Origin: Kalaharituber pfeilii
Taxonomy: Eukaryota > Ascomycota > Pezizomycetes > Pezizales > Pezizaceae
Reading direction: 5' to 3'
Assembly: GCA_015179045.1 (NCBI GenBank)
Contig: WHUZ01000101.1
Location: 62,001 to 126,000 of the forward strand
Length of the DNA stretch: 64,000 nucleotides
Positions 1 to 11,290 of this stretch are shown one piece after another. Numbering within the stretch: the stretch's first letter is position 1; every line of letters begins with the position of its first letter. The notes under the pieces are model-generated. The model worked only from the letters and a program-made list of their open reading frames with translations, ran no database searches and was not told the origin of the DNA. Position numbers and translations under genes: made by a program.

Positions 1-1442
1 CAATTCGCTTGGAATATTGGTCGACGCCGCTCTAAGTATCGAACGTTAAATTTGCAAGGCTGTTTTGCACGTTCAATAGCAATCGCTCGAACCCTTTCTA
101 AGACCTCTCTCAGGCGCTTGTCGCCACGTTTTCTGTTGCTTGGAGGAATGAATTGCTCTAGCGTTTTCAAGATGCTTAAGGCCGCTTCATCCAATCTATG
201 GCTAACTGTTGCTTCAAACTTTGGATGTCGCATTATCATGGCGTTGGTCATTGCCCGCCATTGCTCCAACTCCTGTAAGGCTAAAGCATGAAGCGATGTC
301 TGTGTTACTATATAGTCTCTTTTCAACATAATTATGATGGTTTTTTAGGTAAATGGTAATATTATGACTTACAAGAGTTTTGTAAACTCTTTTCCAAATC
401 TGCGTAACATGGCCCCATAATCCCCAGGAGCTCCGGCACTAAAAGTAAATCTGCAATTTTTTTGACGACAAAGGCTTCGAAGACCCTGAGATGGGACATG
501 CGCATACGTCGAAACAGATGTTCACCAGTGCCCATGAGTGGAATGAGTTCATCGTACAATTCACGTGGTAAGTTTTCAAGCTGAGTGTCAAGTACGCGAA
601 CAATATGCTGGAGGACCCAACCCTGAGCAGAAAGAAAAACCACTGTGAATTCTTTATGAAAGAAATCGTCATCCCTGGTGCACTCAGGTCGTAGGTTGGC
701 GAGCTGCGCAAGATCTCGCGTTAAATCCCTGGTCGTTCTGTCCTTTTCCTGCACTTCTGCAAATAGTTGGTCTTTTTCGGCCTCAAGAGTTTTATTTCGG
801 CTCTGTAGCGACTGGATAAGCATCTCCTGCTTCCTGTTTGATTTCATCAATCTTTCAATGACCTCTTGCTGAGTGTCCCAGAGCTGTCCTGTCACCGTCG
901 CCAAGTTGTTTTGTGAATGCCGACACCGCTCTGCCCACGTTTCCTGCTCCATGCGGAAAGTATCGATCTGCTGTAGCTTCTGCTTCAGGGCTTGGGCAAA
1001 AGGCACGCCGTCGCGAGCTCCGTGCTCTGCCGATTGTGCTTTCTCATATTCAACTGGTTCTCCATTCGAACATTGCTGTGGTTCTCCAGATCGTCCACAG
1101 ACCGTCTCAGAAGATGAGCGACCGTCTGAAGTTGCTTTACTGATTGTAGAATTCTCCTTGCTTACCGACGTATAACTGCCTTCAACCTGAGAGTTCTGTC
1201 TAGGCCCGCCTGTAGTGGCGGCCTGATGACCTTCGTTAGGAAAAGAGGTTTGCCAGAAACGGCATTGCTAATGGACTTACCGCAGCCCTTTGAGCGTCAG
1301 AACGCATAGTCAAGTGCGGTGACCGTATTTGATTGTCGCCTCCGCTATCAGAAGGGCGATTCACGAACTCCTCATCAGGTCTGGAGGGTCCCGAATCAGC
1401 TGTCGCCAGGCTTCCAATAATTCCAACGACTCTGGAAATCAT
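1..1442 (-). CDS. Coiled-coil protein, pair 1 (partner of Hsp70-like 1), 3' end cut by window edge
   Basis: Product of unknown function. Proposed exons on the minus strand: 1442-1281 (54 codons, ATG at 1442), 1222-373, and 280 to beyond base 1. The junctions are phase 0 and phase 1, as in the paralogues at 25.2 kb and 35.3 kb. After a polar serine-rich N-terminus there is a glutamine- and lysine-rich coiled coil at about residues 130-226. A conserved block follows with RPEC, then RDDDFF, then GWVLQHI, ending in LLGIMGPCYADLEKSL. The third exon carries LEQWRAMTNAMIMRHPKFE and ERAKQPCKF, closely matching LEEFEQWRSITNTMILRHPQ and ECEKQPCKF of the second copy. The gene is divergent from an Hsp70-like gene starting at 2785, which suggests co-regulation. 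The first exon is the least certain part; the C-terminus lies outside the window. Confidence 0.72.
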
Positions 1443-2784
1443 GTATAATAGGAGTATCAAAAGGCGATAAACGGATGTAGCAGCTCAAGGCGACCTACCC
1501 TTCGTACAGAGTGTCTAATGATTTTGGAAGAGAGATACCGTGACTGGGTGGGGTGAGGATCCCTGCTGCGCCAAATTGCCATATTCCCCAAGTGTTGCTT
1601 CGTGACTTCTTCATTGCGTAAGGCCAAACCTGTTGGAGTAGATACATACTTGGTGATAGCGCTTAGATTTGAGCTGATGTATTTTAGCGGATGGCCATAC
1701 CTTCATCTTCTCTGTATACTGGGGTCGCGTGAGTACAACTGACTGAAAATTAACTGAATCCAAACTTGAGGCACAATTGCAATTGTACCCACACTGACAA
1801 GAATTCTCGAGGGCTACTCTCTGATACTGAGTCACTTTTAGAGCTTTATAGCGTATATAATGGTATTAGATGGCATTTGATCCTTGTAAGCGGTGACGAT
1901 TGGCATGCGTGACTGCTTGCTGGAGCATTGCCCCTCCACGCTGTTGCTATTGCTCCCAGATCTCTAGACTATAACCGCAGATCCTGCTTCTCAAACCAAG
2001 CACAATAATTCTCCCCAAAATAGAAGAGTCGAAGAGTCGAACCTTTAAACCCGAAAGGAAGCCTAATGCAATACTACTTAGACATTCAGCTCAAAGGTTA
2101 AAAAGCTCGACACGCAGAGCAATACGAACTAGGTAATCTAAGACAGGCATTGCTTTGTTTTGCAAGGAACAACCAAACAAGGCTTTCAATATGTAGTTGC
2201 ACTACGTTAAAATCACGGCTGCTGTTGCTTCAGCCTAGGCAGAGCAGGTTGCCGAGATACTCCATCGTAGTGGAGCTATGAAGCTCTGACGCACCATAAC
2301 AGAACGGTTGACTTTGTGGGTCCAATGGTGCATGTACCTTTCCTTGAGGCAAGATAACCCTCTGTACTCCATGGCTCCATAACGAGGAAGTTAAGATCGG
2401 CACTTAAGCCCGCGCCGACCCCAGTACGGAAGAAGTTCACACTTTCGAGTTTTTTGAGACCTGGATTGGCCTGGGTGGTGCAATAACTGACCAACATCGC
2501 GTGGGGAACTGGATTGGAAGCCCCTGCTTGCTCCATTCCTAGGTGGTAATGGGCGTAATCTAGAGTACCCTACCTACCAGCATAAGCATCTGCGTAGATA
2601 GGTTGCAAGTAGATAGTATTTAAATCATGATTCCCTGCCTGGATGGATGAAGTTGAAGTACAATCAGCTGTACGTGTTATCCCACAAGTAAAATTACCTT
2701 TGGCCCCGGAAAATTTAATTGTCATTTTTTATTACCACATAAAGACAGTACATTTTGGCACAGCACACTTGAAGAGTCGGGACA
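1443..2784. promoter_or_regulatory. Intergenic region between divergent pair 1 genes
   Basis: This 1.34-kb stretch separates the start codons of the coiled-coil gene (leftward) and the Hsp70-like gene (rightward), so it must hold both promoters. I see no convincing ORF and no clear heat-shock element. Its promoter role is inferred from position only. Confidence 0.4.
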
Positions 2785-2896
2785 ATGTCGCACTCAATTC
2801 AGAATCGAGGAGCACTTGTGATGGGAATTGACTTTGGTACTACTTTTTGTGGTGTTGCATGGGTAAGCACCGATACCTGAACCCGGGCCCTCCCAC

Positions 2897-4134
2897 GTTC
2901 ACAATCAGCTTTTTTTTTTTTTTTTTTTATATCATTACTCGCTTGCCGCCTGTCAGGCTATGGCGAGGTATTGGGATAAGTACATGGATGAGATATAGAG
3001 GTGTAGGGAAAAGGAAAAGGAAATAAGAAATATGACTAAGATAAACGCTACCGCTGCATCCTCCCTCCGTCCTCCCCCAACATCTCCATCAGACTCTGGA
3101 GTTGATCTCCCTCTCCTTCTCTTGGTTTTGGGGGCTGCCGGATAGCTGCCATACCCCCAGGCCATCTCTTCTTCCATACCCTGCACTCCTCCAGTAGGTG
3201 TGTGGTCGTCTCCTCCGCCTCCCCACACCACCTACAGTCCGGGTCTGGTGCCTCATGTATGTGATGCCTCCATGCCCGCAGGCCTTTCGCCCCTAAAAGT
3301 CCCGCTAACCTTGTCGTTTTGGTTCCTAGTCTCTCCAGTGGTCGATATGTCAAGCCCAACCTGTTCCTTTCTCGTGCTCTCTCCCTCCTTGCTTCCTGTC
3401 TCATTCCTGCTTCTGTCACGATCTCTGGTGCTCGCTGCAGGGCGGTTCCCACTCTCGCCGCCATGTCTGCCGCCTCGTTGCCCGGTATACCCTTGTGGCT
3501 TTTCACCCACATCACTGCCATGTCTCGGTCCCCTCTGTCCAGTCTTCTCTGCCACGCGTCTCTAAGGCGCCTCGATGCTCCATCGGGCGTAGGTAGGCCC
3601 CTGCTATAGCAGCCATCCTGGAGATCGCGAATTTGGAGTCCGTAAGTATAAGCAGTTCGCCTTCTACTCTGTCTGCAGCTTCGTTAATTGCGTATAGTTC
3701 CGCGTCGTTGACCGTCGACTGTGACCCGAGGAATATTGAGACCGTCCCGCCCCCTGTCGCTACTCCCGCCCCCGCTTTCTCTTCAATCAGGCTGCCGTCA
3801 GTATATGTCGGGGACCAGCCTTCATCCACGATGTCATCTATATGTCTCATCCACTCTGCCGTCTCCGCGTCTCTGGGCAGGGTCGGTAGAATTGCTACCG
3901 GCATCCCCGGATTATGATCCAGCGATCCTCTCAAGTACACTTGCTCCGGGTCCCTCTGCCGTAACCCTTCTCCTTCGAACCTGAGCGACCTGGCCTCTAC
4001 TCGTGTCACCTCGGCTCTCACGAATGAATTTACCGACTCCAGGTTCGCCAGCCCTTCTACCACGTCCCTCCTCGTGCCATGTGGTGCTCGTGTGATTCTA
4101 CGTGCGATATTGTACTGCCATGTTCACAATCAGC
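2897..4134 (-). mobile_element. 5'-truncated Tad-like LINE (RNase H part) in intron 1 of Hsp70-like 1
   Basis: The insertion occupies 2910-4121 on the minus strand and is flanked by a 13-bp duplication (GTTCACAATCAGC at 2897-2909 and 4122-4134). Poly(T) at its left edge is the reverse of a poly(A) tail. It encodes an RNase H domain split by a frameshift near 3515: PTYTDGS, a DAELYAI glutamate, LTDSKFA, then WVKSHKGIPGNEAAD. A Cys/His cluster (CRWCGEAEETTTHLLEEC) follows at the C-terminus. No endonuclease or RT is left. The 3' end has the stem CTCGC/GCGAG described in the findings (tail family B). Confidence 0.9.
3048..4063 (-). pseudogene. LINE RNase H domain, frameshifted
   Basis: Two overlapping frames (4063-3512 and 3521-3048) together give a type I RNase H as found at the C-terminus of Tad-clade LINE ORF2. 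Acidic residues are visible in YTDGS, NDAELYAI, LTDSKFA and NEAAD. It would cut RNA in the RNA:DNA hybrid during target-primed reverse transcription. The frameshift and missing RT make it non-functional. Confidence 0.8.
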
Positions 4135-4260
4135 GGCAGCTGTTGTTACAGTAACTAACCTAATCTCAGGCCTATCCGGAGGAGCCGTCGAATAAGAAAG
4201 TGGTGTTGAAGTGGCCAGGCCAGGTAAAACTAAACCTCTCTGATTCCGCATTGCCAAAAT

Positions 4261-4342
4261 AAGCTCCGATAGCGCCCTGCCATGGCGAACATCTACAAGC
4301 GGGGTCACGTGAAATAAAAAAAAAAAAAAAAAGCTCCGATAG
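4261..4342 (+). mobile_element. Micro-retroposon, tail family A, in intron 2 of Hsp70-like 1
   Basis: Insert 4273-4330 has about 43 bp of LINE 3' end plus poly(A), between exact 12-bp duplications AAGCTCCGATAG (4261-4272, 4331-4342). The insert starts two bases before the outer stem CCCTGC, which pairs with GCGGGG. Confidence 0.88.
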
Positions 4343-5365
4343 TGGTTTGGCACGATTCATTCAGTTGGACGTTGAATTGATGTTCTTTCTAGAACAGGAA
4401 TTCGGGGAAAGTACCAACGGTAATGTGGTATAATCCTCGAGACCCAAATAGGTACAAATGGGGCTTCGATATACAAGCCAATGAACCAAATAAACTTGCT
4501 TGGTTTAAGCTGCTTTTGAATGAACAACCGGATGGTGCAACCTTGCTTGGACTCAACAACCAGCTACAAATACGACAAAGAGGTCGTACCACCGATGCTA
4601 AGCAAGCTGGGCTAGAGGAAATCAAAGCCACTGCGAGTGGCATGCCTGCTGATAAAAGCACAAAAGACGTGGTGGCCGATTACCTCAACGCGATCCACAC
4701 TCATGCGCTGGGGATTATCCGAGACTCGTATCCGCCCAGTGTGTCCGAACAGTTTGGCAAGGCAATTCCAATCAAATATCATTTAACAGTACCAGCGGTA
4801 TGTGCAAGTGATCATGCTCCTTTGATTAGCTGTACAAAGCAAGACACTCATCAAAGTTTGTAATAGATCTGGAGTGATAGAGCAAAGGAATTAACGATTC
4901 AGGCTGCTAAGGCCGCTGGGATGACTGGCCCAAACAGCGAGATATCACTTATAACTGAGCCTGAGGCTGCCGCGTTGCACTGTTTGCATGATTTTCAAGG
5001 AACAGAGCAATGTTTGAAGGTGTGTAGATCCTGCCCAGGATTGCTAAGATGATTCGCATCACGAGGAACCGGAACCTCTCCGGACAGGCAGATTCTGCCT
5101 GCAGCTCCCGGACCTCATTAGACGATAAACTTTTACGCCATGACCCTGTGAGACAGGTACCAACATTGCGGAATAGTAGATCGATTGTTGGTACAGGCAG
5201 CTGGAAAATGTCTATAAATTGGCCTACTTGGGTAGTCAGGTGTTGATAACATAGCTTCAGCTTTCAAATCAAACCCAGCTATCAATTCTACAGCTACGCA
5301 TACCTACCCACATCTACAATGGATTCTTCCTCTCTTGCTAGCTGGACACCGCATGTTGATCACCT

Positions 5366-7751
5366 GTGTCTTTGATACCTACCGTACGCAAGTATATTGA
5401 GGCTCTTCCACTGCCCTGCCATGGCGAACAGCTACAAGCGGGGTCATGTGATATAAAAAAAAAAAAAAAAAAAGAGGCTATTCCACCTGCAGAAAGGTTA
5501 CCTCCCCTGGCAGATGAACAGTTTGAGGATCCGGATAGTGCTTATGATCGGTAAGCTTGATTGCGTTCATGTTTTTAAGTGATAAATATCTAATAAAGTG
5601 AATAGAATACAAAATGCTGCTTTTGTAGCAGGGTTTGCCATAACCAAAGAATGCGGTTCATTGGTGCAGGGGCGAGTACGCTTCTGGTGTGTACACTCGG
5701 GTAAAACAAGGAATACTCGCCAAGTGACAAATGATACTAGAAAAAGACAGACTAGTTCATTAAAGACAGGATGCCCATATCGAATATATGTATCTTTGAG
5801 ATCTGTTAGTACGGAGGCTACTGGCGCTAAAGAGAAGGTCTGGAAGATTGGTCTCGGAGATACTACCCATAACCATCCAATGGCACCAAACCCTCTAGTG
5901 TATTCTGTCCATGAAAAGCGCCATCCTCATTTTATTCGTCTACAAGCTCAGGCTCGAGCTCTTCGAGAGGCCCATGTTTCTCACAATACCGCACTTCGTA
6001 TTCTGGCAAATGAGACATTACAGCTTCGATCATCTACCTACTACAATACTCAGCGACCTAAGACCACACCTTCTATGAATACAGCAGGACAAATGCTTGC
6101 AAATATTCGAGCAGGCTTAACAGAGGCTGGATTTCATTACCGATCTCGATACTCCTATACCCAAGAGGATGGTACTTCAGTTCCACAATCGCGACAACTA
6201 GAGCAACTCTTTTTCTGCACAGATGATCAAATTAAGCTTGCTCGCAGATTTGTTTCTCAATTTGTAAGGCAAATTGATGCTACATTTTCTACTAATATAT
6301 TAAAGCTACCTCTTTCTAGCTGTATCGGCATAACTAATACTGGTCTCACATTTCCATTTGCTTTGTCATTTATTCGTGCGGAGAGTAAAGAGGCATTTTA
6401 TTTTATTTTTGACTGTTTGGATGAACTTTCCTGGGTTGATGGCAGTGCTAGGCCTCGGGTTATTTTAGCTGATCAAGCAGCTGGGCTCCTGGCTTCCTTT
6501 CAACTACGTTTTAGGGATAGTTCTGTCCTACATCAACTGTGTGAGTGGCATGCAGCTGAAAACATCAAAGCGCGTCTCACCAACTCAGGCCGCTATGACA
6601 AGACAGTTCGTAATATGTTAGGCAACTACATTTGGAGATACATCAAAGCGTCAACAGTGGAAGCACTAGATGAGGCACGAAAAGAGCTCCTAGACCAGCT
6701 TTACGATCCCGAAAAGGAGTATCTACGTATACATTGGATTCCTAAAGAAGTACAATTCTGCCGCGCTTATACAACTACCTACCCAAATCTTGGCTGTTTT
6801 TCAACTCAACGTACTGAAAGTTATCATCGCCCACTCAAAGAAGGCCTTAATATGCAACTTAGTTTAGAGGCAGCAGTTAAAGCATAAACAGCCCATGTTA
6901 AGCTATTAGCACAGAAGGTTGATGAGGCAGAACGTGATAGTCGAACGAAAATTCCTATTGGAATTGATCAAAAGATATTTAGTGCTTTATTGCATAAAGT
7001 ATCTTTATTTGCTTTAAATCTTTTGCGCATTGGATGGGCAAAAGCATCAACAAATTCGGATTCTCAGACTGATTGCAGATGTAGTATTACCTATCAATAT
7101 GAGCTTCCATGTCACCACAAGCTCAGGCCTTTGTTTGAATTGCAGACACCAATTCCAATTACTTCAATTCATTCTAGATGGTTATTAACTACATCAATCG
7201 AGCCTACAGTATCTATGTTTGAAACAACTGGATCACGATTACAAACAGCACCGACTGGATCATCAAGCTCGCATATGTTGGTAAAATCATCTGTTGAACT
7301 AGAGCAATTTCACGCCAATCTCTCTAGTGAAGAAGCAGAGCGGTTTGCTTACCTTCAAGCCCGTCAAACTGCTCAACTTATTCGGCAGTTTGAAAATCGT
7401 CAGGCCTTGCAGAATATACCAGAGTGTTTACCACCTACACCTGCACCTCGATCGCATACTCTGAAGAGACTCTGTACAGCAAATGAACAAACTCTTATAC
7501 GTCTAGAGCAGCGCACTGCAAATACGACTGAGAATAACACCTCATATCCTAAGAACAAGAGACAGCGAAAGACGGAAGCTGCCAACAGTGCGAAGGCTAC
7601 CAGCAGGACGAAGGCTACCAGCAGTGCGAAGGATACCAGCGATGCGAAGGCTACCGGCAGTGCAGCCAGAACAGATAAGAGAGTAATGTCAGAGAGTGAG
7701 GTGGTTCAGGAGACGCAAGATTTTATTTTTGTTTCCTCATCCACTCATTAG
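5366..7751 (+). pseudogene. MULE transposase, one in-frame stop and a 5' frameshift
   Basis: DDE transposase of the MULE family. A 5' exon ending at 5550 joins across a 55-bp intron to 5606, giving AYDRIQNAAFVAGFAI. Order of parts: an N-terminal FAR1/zinc-type DNA-binding region (GCPYRIYV then THNHP), the MULE core with IDATFSTN (first D), ILADQAAG (second D), CEWHAAENI (C/H motif) and QRTESYHR (likely E), and a C-terminal SWIM zinc finger (CRC, then CHH, near 7077-7125). A single TAA at 6885-6887 interrupts an otherwise open frame that runs to 7751. The tail has alanine/threonine/lysine repeats (TSRTKATSSAKDTS). An ATG at 5319 is out of frame with the exon, so the start is also broken. Inactive unless the stop is read through. 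Confidence 0.88.
5399..5486 (+). mobile_element. Micro-retroposon, tail family A, inside the MULE transposase 5' exon
   Basis: Insert 5412-5473 lies between near-identical 13-bp duplications (GAGGCTCTTCCAC and GAGGCTATTCCAC). It begins two bases before CCCTGCC and ends in poly(A). The added length, including one duplication, is 75 bp, a multiple of three, and the frame stays open through it, giving a lysine run. Confidence 0.85.
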
Positions 7752-7853
7752 TTTGTTTCCTCATACACTTGTTATTTCAGATCCATTTTTTCATTTTTTT
7801 TTCCCCCTAATTGAGTAATCCCACATTCAATCTAGTTGCTCAGCATGGGTTGG

Positions 7854-7983
7854 TAGCGAGCGGGCATTTCTTTTTTTTTTTTTTTTTTTTTTAATCACAT
7901 AACCCCGCTTGTAGCACTTGGCCATGGCAGGGTCCCTGGGCAAGCCCTCATAGCCCGGAGACAGGCTAATAGCGAGCGGGCAT
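7854..7983 (-). mobile_element. Short LINE 3' end (tail family A), inside the MULE
   Basis: Insert 7868-7969 is flanked by an exact 14-bp duplication TAGCGAGCGGGCAT. It has poly(T) at the left and about 75 bp of family-A LINE 3' end, longer than the micro copies. It lies between the transposase stop and the right terminal repeat. Confidence 0.88.
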
Positions 7984-10110
7984 GTACGTACTTAATTATC
8001 CTTGTTTTTCCATCTACCTGTACCAACAATTGATCTACTATTCCGCAATGTTGGTACCTGTCTCACAGGGTCATGGCGTAAAAGTTTATCGTCTGATGAG
8101 GTCCGGGAGCTGCAGGCAGAATCTGCCTGTCCGGAGAGGTTCCGACGAGGAACTAACTGCGGAAATAGGTCAATGACCTGTATGATGTCGCGGATTGTGG
8201 CGGTGAGACTGTGGTACGTATTCCAAGCCCAAAACATCAGATGGTTATCTACTTCAATAAATTTACATGATTGCCGAGTTTCTTAGGACCTCATTTCCTA
8301 TCAAGTGACTGCAATCCAACCACGATTGAAAGTGAAGGAGTGCGCTCCTGGGACAGGCGGGTTATGTGGCTCGACAAAGCTGAACAGAAGATTCGAGGCG
8401 CTGCTGAGATCTCGATTGGGGCCTGAGTGAGTGGACATCCTAAGCGCTCTCTAGCCGTATGTGCCGCCCTAGCTCACAGATATTAGTTCCTTCGCAAAAA
8501 TGAGCTCTCAAGCTCGACACACAGCCTTCACGCATTTCGACCAATTCCTAAAACCCGAGTTCGAAATTCCGAAAACCAAAGCTGCCGACGAAGAAGACTT
8601 TGACCCTGTGGAAATTTTTTGTCCTGTACCGGGAGTACCCGACGATCCTGAAAAGCGGATCATGGGCGGCTTTCTTTCGATGACTGTGGACGAGATGGTG
8701 GAAATATTTGATCCGGTGGTTAAAGAAGCAGCCGCACTCGTGCAGGCGCAGGTTGCTGAGGCAGAGAAGCGAAGTGGGCATGGAGTCACGGTACGTATAA
8801 TTTGTCCCTGTGATTAGGATCCTAATTAGGGAGATGTCAGCTCTAACGGTTCGGTCCATGTGCCCGTGGTTCAGAGAGACTAACTCTCCAACGCGTGCTT
8901 CTTTGATCGTCCCTTAGGGAGTGCTGTTGGTTGGTGGATTCGGTTCTTCAGGATATCTCAGAGAATACTTGGAAGGAAATATCAAAAGTAGTCGAACTGG
9001 GAATAAAGTTAATATCTTGTAGCCACAAGACGCGTATGTATGCCTCTTTCCGACGACCGCAAACCTTTAAAACTTTGATGAGTATCCGATAGTAACTCTA
9101 GGCTTTATAGTTGGACAGCCATTGTTCAAGGTGCTGTTCTCGATGGTATTGCCCTCTATAAAGCAAGCGTCATGAATTCGAGGGCCTCGGGAATCCCCTC
9201 CGGCATGGTTCAAAGCAGAGTCGCTCGGTATAGCTACGGAGTAATATGTAATGCACCTTTTAAAGAGGGTAAACATCCCCCGGCAAAGAAATACTATTGC
9301 CAGTATACCCGACAATGGCGTTGCAGGAATCGGATGGACTGGTTTATTAAAAAGGTGCCAGGAGACCTGACCTTATTTTGCCTGAAGGTGCCTAACCTTC
9401 GTTGCACTAACAGGGCCGAGACCTTGTGGATAACGAACCGATCTCGCGTCCTTTCATAAGAATCTCCGACGACAATGATTCAGATAGTGACTTAATCTTC
9501 GATGAGCAAATATACTTGTGTAACAGTGAATACCCTCCGAAAGACTACGATGGATCATGTGAGTGAGAATCTATTTTTCCTACCATTTCGGTTACTGAAA
9601 CATTTTTCTCATGCCATCCTTGATAGGTATGCCTCGGTTATGCGTATACAAGGCCGACTTCCGGTCAACACCAAAGGCAGCCAATTTCAGTCATGACTTC
9701 ACGACCGCTGGCAAAGTATATTGGAACATTCGATTTCAGGCAGTTATGTTATATCGTTCGCGTTTGGAGTTCTCATCAGAAATCAATGGGAAGGCAGTGG
9801 GGCAGACGAGCGTGGATTATGATCACGAGATGCCGACTGATGTTGAGTTCTGGTAGAAGTTGATAGCGAAAGTTCAAGTGCACAGTTCCGCACTGCTTTG
9901 AAAGAACTCATGACCTTCGTGTCTTAGCTAACGTTTCGTGGTTAATTCCTAATGACCGAAATTCTTATAGCTCGCTTGCATGTATCACCTGAGGTTGCCA
10001 TAGGGGCTACATATCAGAATTGATTCAGTAGCTTGGCATTCTATTCATTGTCGTAGCAGGACATGCAGCCCACTCTTGAAGACTCAGCCATAAGCATGTG
10101 CATAGACTGC

Positions 10111-10931
10111 ATATTAGTGTTAAGCAGTTGATGGCAGTGCAAAGGTACTACTACTCGCAGATTCTCAGGCAGCTATCAGTGCAGTCCAGAAAGCAGGAAA
10201 AACTGGCAAGGCAAGAACCGCAGACCTAGCGCGGGTGATAGAGCTGATTGCGGAGAGGCGGCGGAGGCTAAGGAAGGTGGATGCAGTGAAGCTGGCATGG
10301 GTCAAGGCCCACGTGGGGATAGAAGGCAATGAGAAGGCAGATGAGTTGGCCAAAGAGGGGGCCAAGGGCATGAGGTATGATGGGCAGGCCACTGAGGGTG
10401 GGCTGCGTCAAGAGTTAGTTCGAAAAAGAAAAGAGGAGAGGGAGCGTGCAGGGTTTGGGAAGGGCAAATTCGTGAAGTGGGGCAGGAGAGCACTCACAAA
10501 TTACACTTGGCTGCGGACTGGAAAAGGCGGAGCTATGTGGAGGAGGATGGTCAGTGGCGAGGAGGTACGATGCACATGTGGTGAGGCATGGAGTGCTGAG
10601 CATGTGGTGTTCAGATGCACAGAACTGGAGCGGCCCCAGAGGAAGAACAAAAATGGGGCACATGTCACCTGGCAGTCCTGGAAGGACCTAGAGGAGAAAG
10701 GATGGAAGCAAGAAGGCGTGGAAGGTGACCCAGTCGAGTACTGGTTTGCCTGCCTCGATCTGGGGTAGCTGGGGACCGGGGGACGGAGGGCACTGGGTGC
10801 TCAAGGGTGTATGTAGATTCCGTGGTTAGTTGTCTCAAACCTGGCCCGGGTATATGGGTCCCTGCCATAGGCTGGTAGCCTGTATGCGGGGTTACGTGAA
10901 TAAAAAAAAAAAAAAAAAAAAATATTAGTGT
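10111..10931 (+). mobile_element. 5'-truncated Tad-like LINE (tail family C)
   Basis: Element 10121-10921 is flanked by ATATTAGTGT (10111-10120, 10922-10931) and ends in poly(A). It starts inside the RNase H domain (LLLADSQAAIS) and shares tail and protein sequence with the long LINE at 16.5-20.8 kb. The 3' end has the hairpin AGGCT/AGCCT and the outer stem CCCTGC/GCGGGG. Confidence 0.9.
10135..10768 (+). pseudogene. LINE RNase H domain fragment
   Basis: The frame lacks the first catalytic region but keeps ADSQAAIS and WVKAHVGIEGNEKADELA, then a CTCGEAWSAEHVVFRC cysteine/histidine cluster and a natural C-terminus (YWFACLDLG). It is almost identical to the same part of the LINE at 16662-17396. 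A 5'-truncated, dead copy. Confidence 0.85.
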
Positions 10932-11290
10932 AATTCGACGCCTTCGCATACATTTGGCCAGCGCACGGATGCCACTGCCGTGTGCAGATTTGAGTACACG
11001 TAATTAACCTCTTTTTTTTTTTTTTTTTTTTTTATATCATTAATCGCTGGCCGCCCTATGGGCTATGGCGATGTGCTATGGATTTATAGAGAAAATAGTA
11101 ACAAGAATCAGTCCCCCCCTCCTCCTGAACGACCATAAACGTAGCTAAAACAAAAGGTAACGTCACTCTCCGAGCATCTCCATCAACCTCATCAGCGGGT
11201 CTTCTCCCCCCTCCCCTTCGACCCTCGGTGGTCTCCTCACGTGATCCCCCCCCCCCCCCGGCCACCTTCGCCGCCACACTCTGCACTGTC

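Larger units (their letters stand above)
5061..8153 (+). mobile_element. Mutator-like element (MULE) with 139-bp terminal inverted repeats, in intron 4 of Hsp70-like 1
   Basis: The element spans 5070-8144 (3075 bp). Its ends, 5070-5208 and 8006-8144, are inverted repeats of about 139 bp with only a few mismatches. It is flanked by an exact 9-bp duplication ACGAGGAAC (5061-5069, 8145-8153), the length typical of Mutator elements. It carries one transposase gene on the plus strand. Two later retroposons sit inside it (5412-5473 and 7868-7969). The few TIR mismatches suggest a fairly recent insertion. Confidence 0.95.
2785..9856 (+). pseudogene. Hsp70-like ATPase 1, eleven exons, one premature stop
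   Basis: Hsp70/actin-fold ATPase. Exons: 2785-2862, 4170-4223, 4393-4797, 4867-5019, 8169-8213, 8287-8426, 8487-8790, 8918-9033, 9111-9354, 9414-9558, 9627-9856, together 638 codons in one frame with GT-AG junctions. Exon 1 holds the phosphate-1 loop GIDFGTTFCGVAW, exon 4 has TEPEAAALHC, exon 8 has LLVGGFGSSGYL (adenosine loop). Two lesions stand out. The phosphate-2 motif reads DCGGET where both paralogues have DCGGGT. A TAG at 9020-9022 (codon 428) sits where the paralogues have glutamine (ILQP). Both are G-to-A or C-to-T transitions. A LINE in intron 1, a short retroposon in intron 2 and a MULE in intron 4 stretch the gene without touching exons. It may make a truncated ATPase domain or be dead. 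Confidence 0.8.

Noticed and set aside
52..291. Plus-strand ORF at the left edge
   Set aside because: It is antisense to the third exon of coiled-coil gene 1, whose minus-strand peptide matches the second copy.
2276..2536. Minus-strand ORF in the pair 1 intergenic region
   Set aside because: No counterpart in the other two intergenic regions and no recognisable feature.
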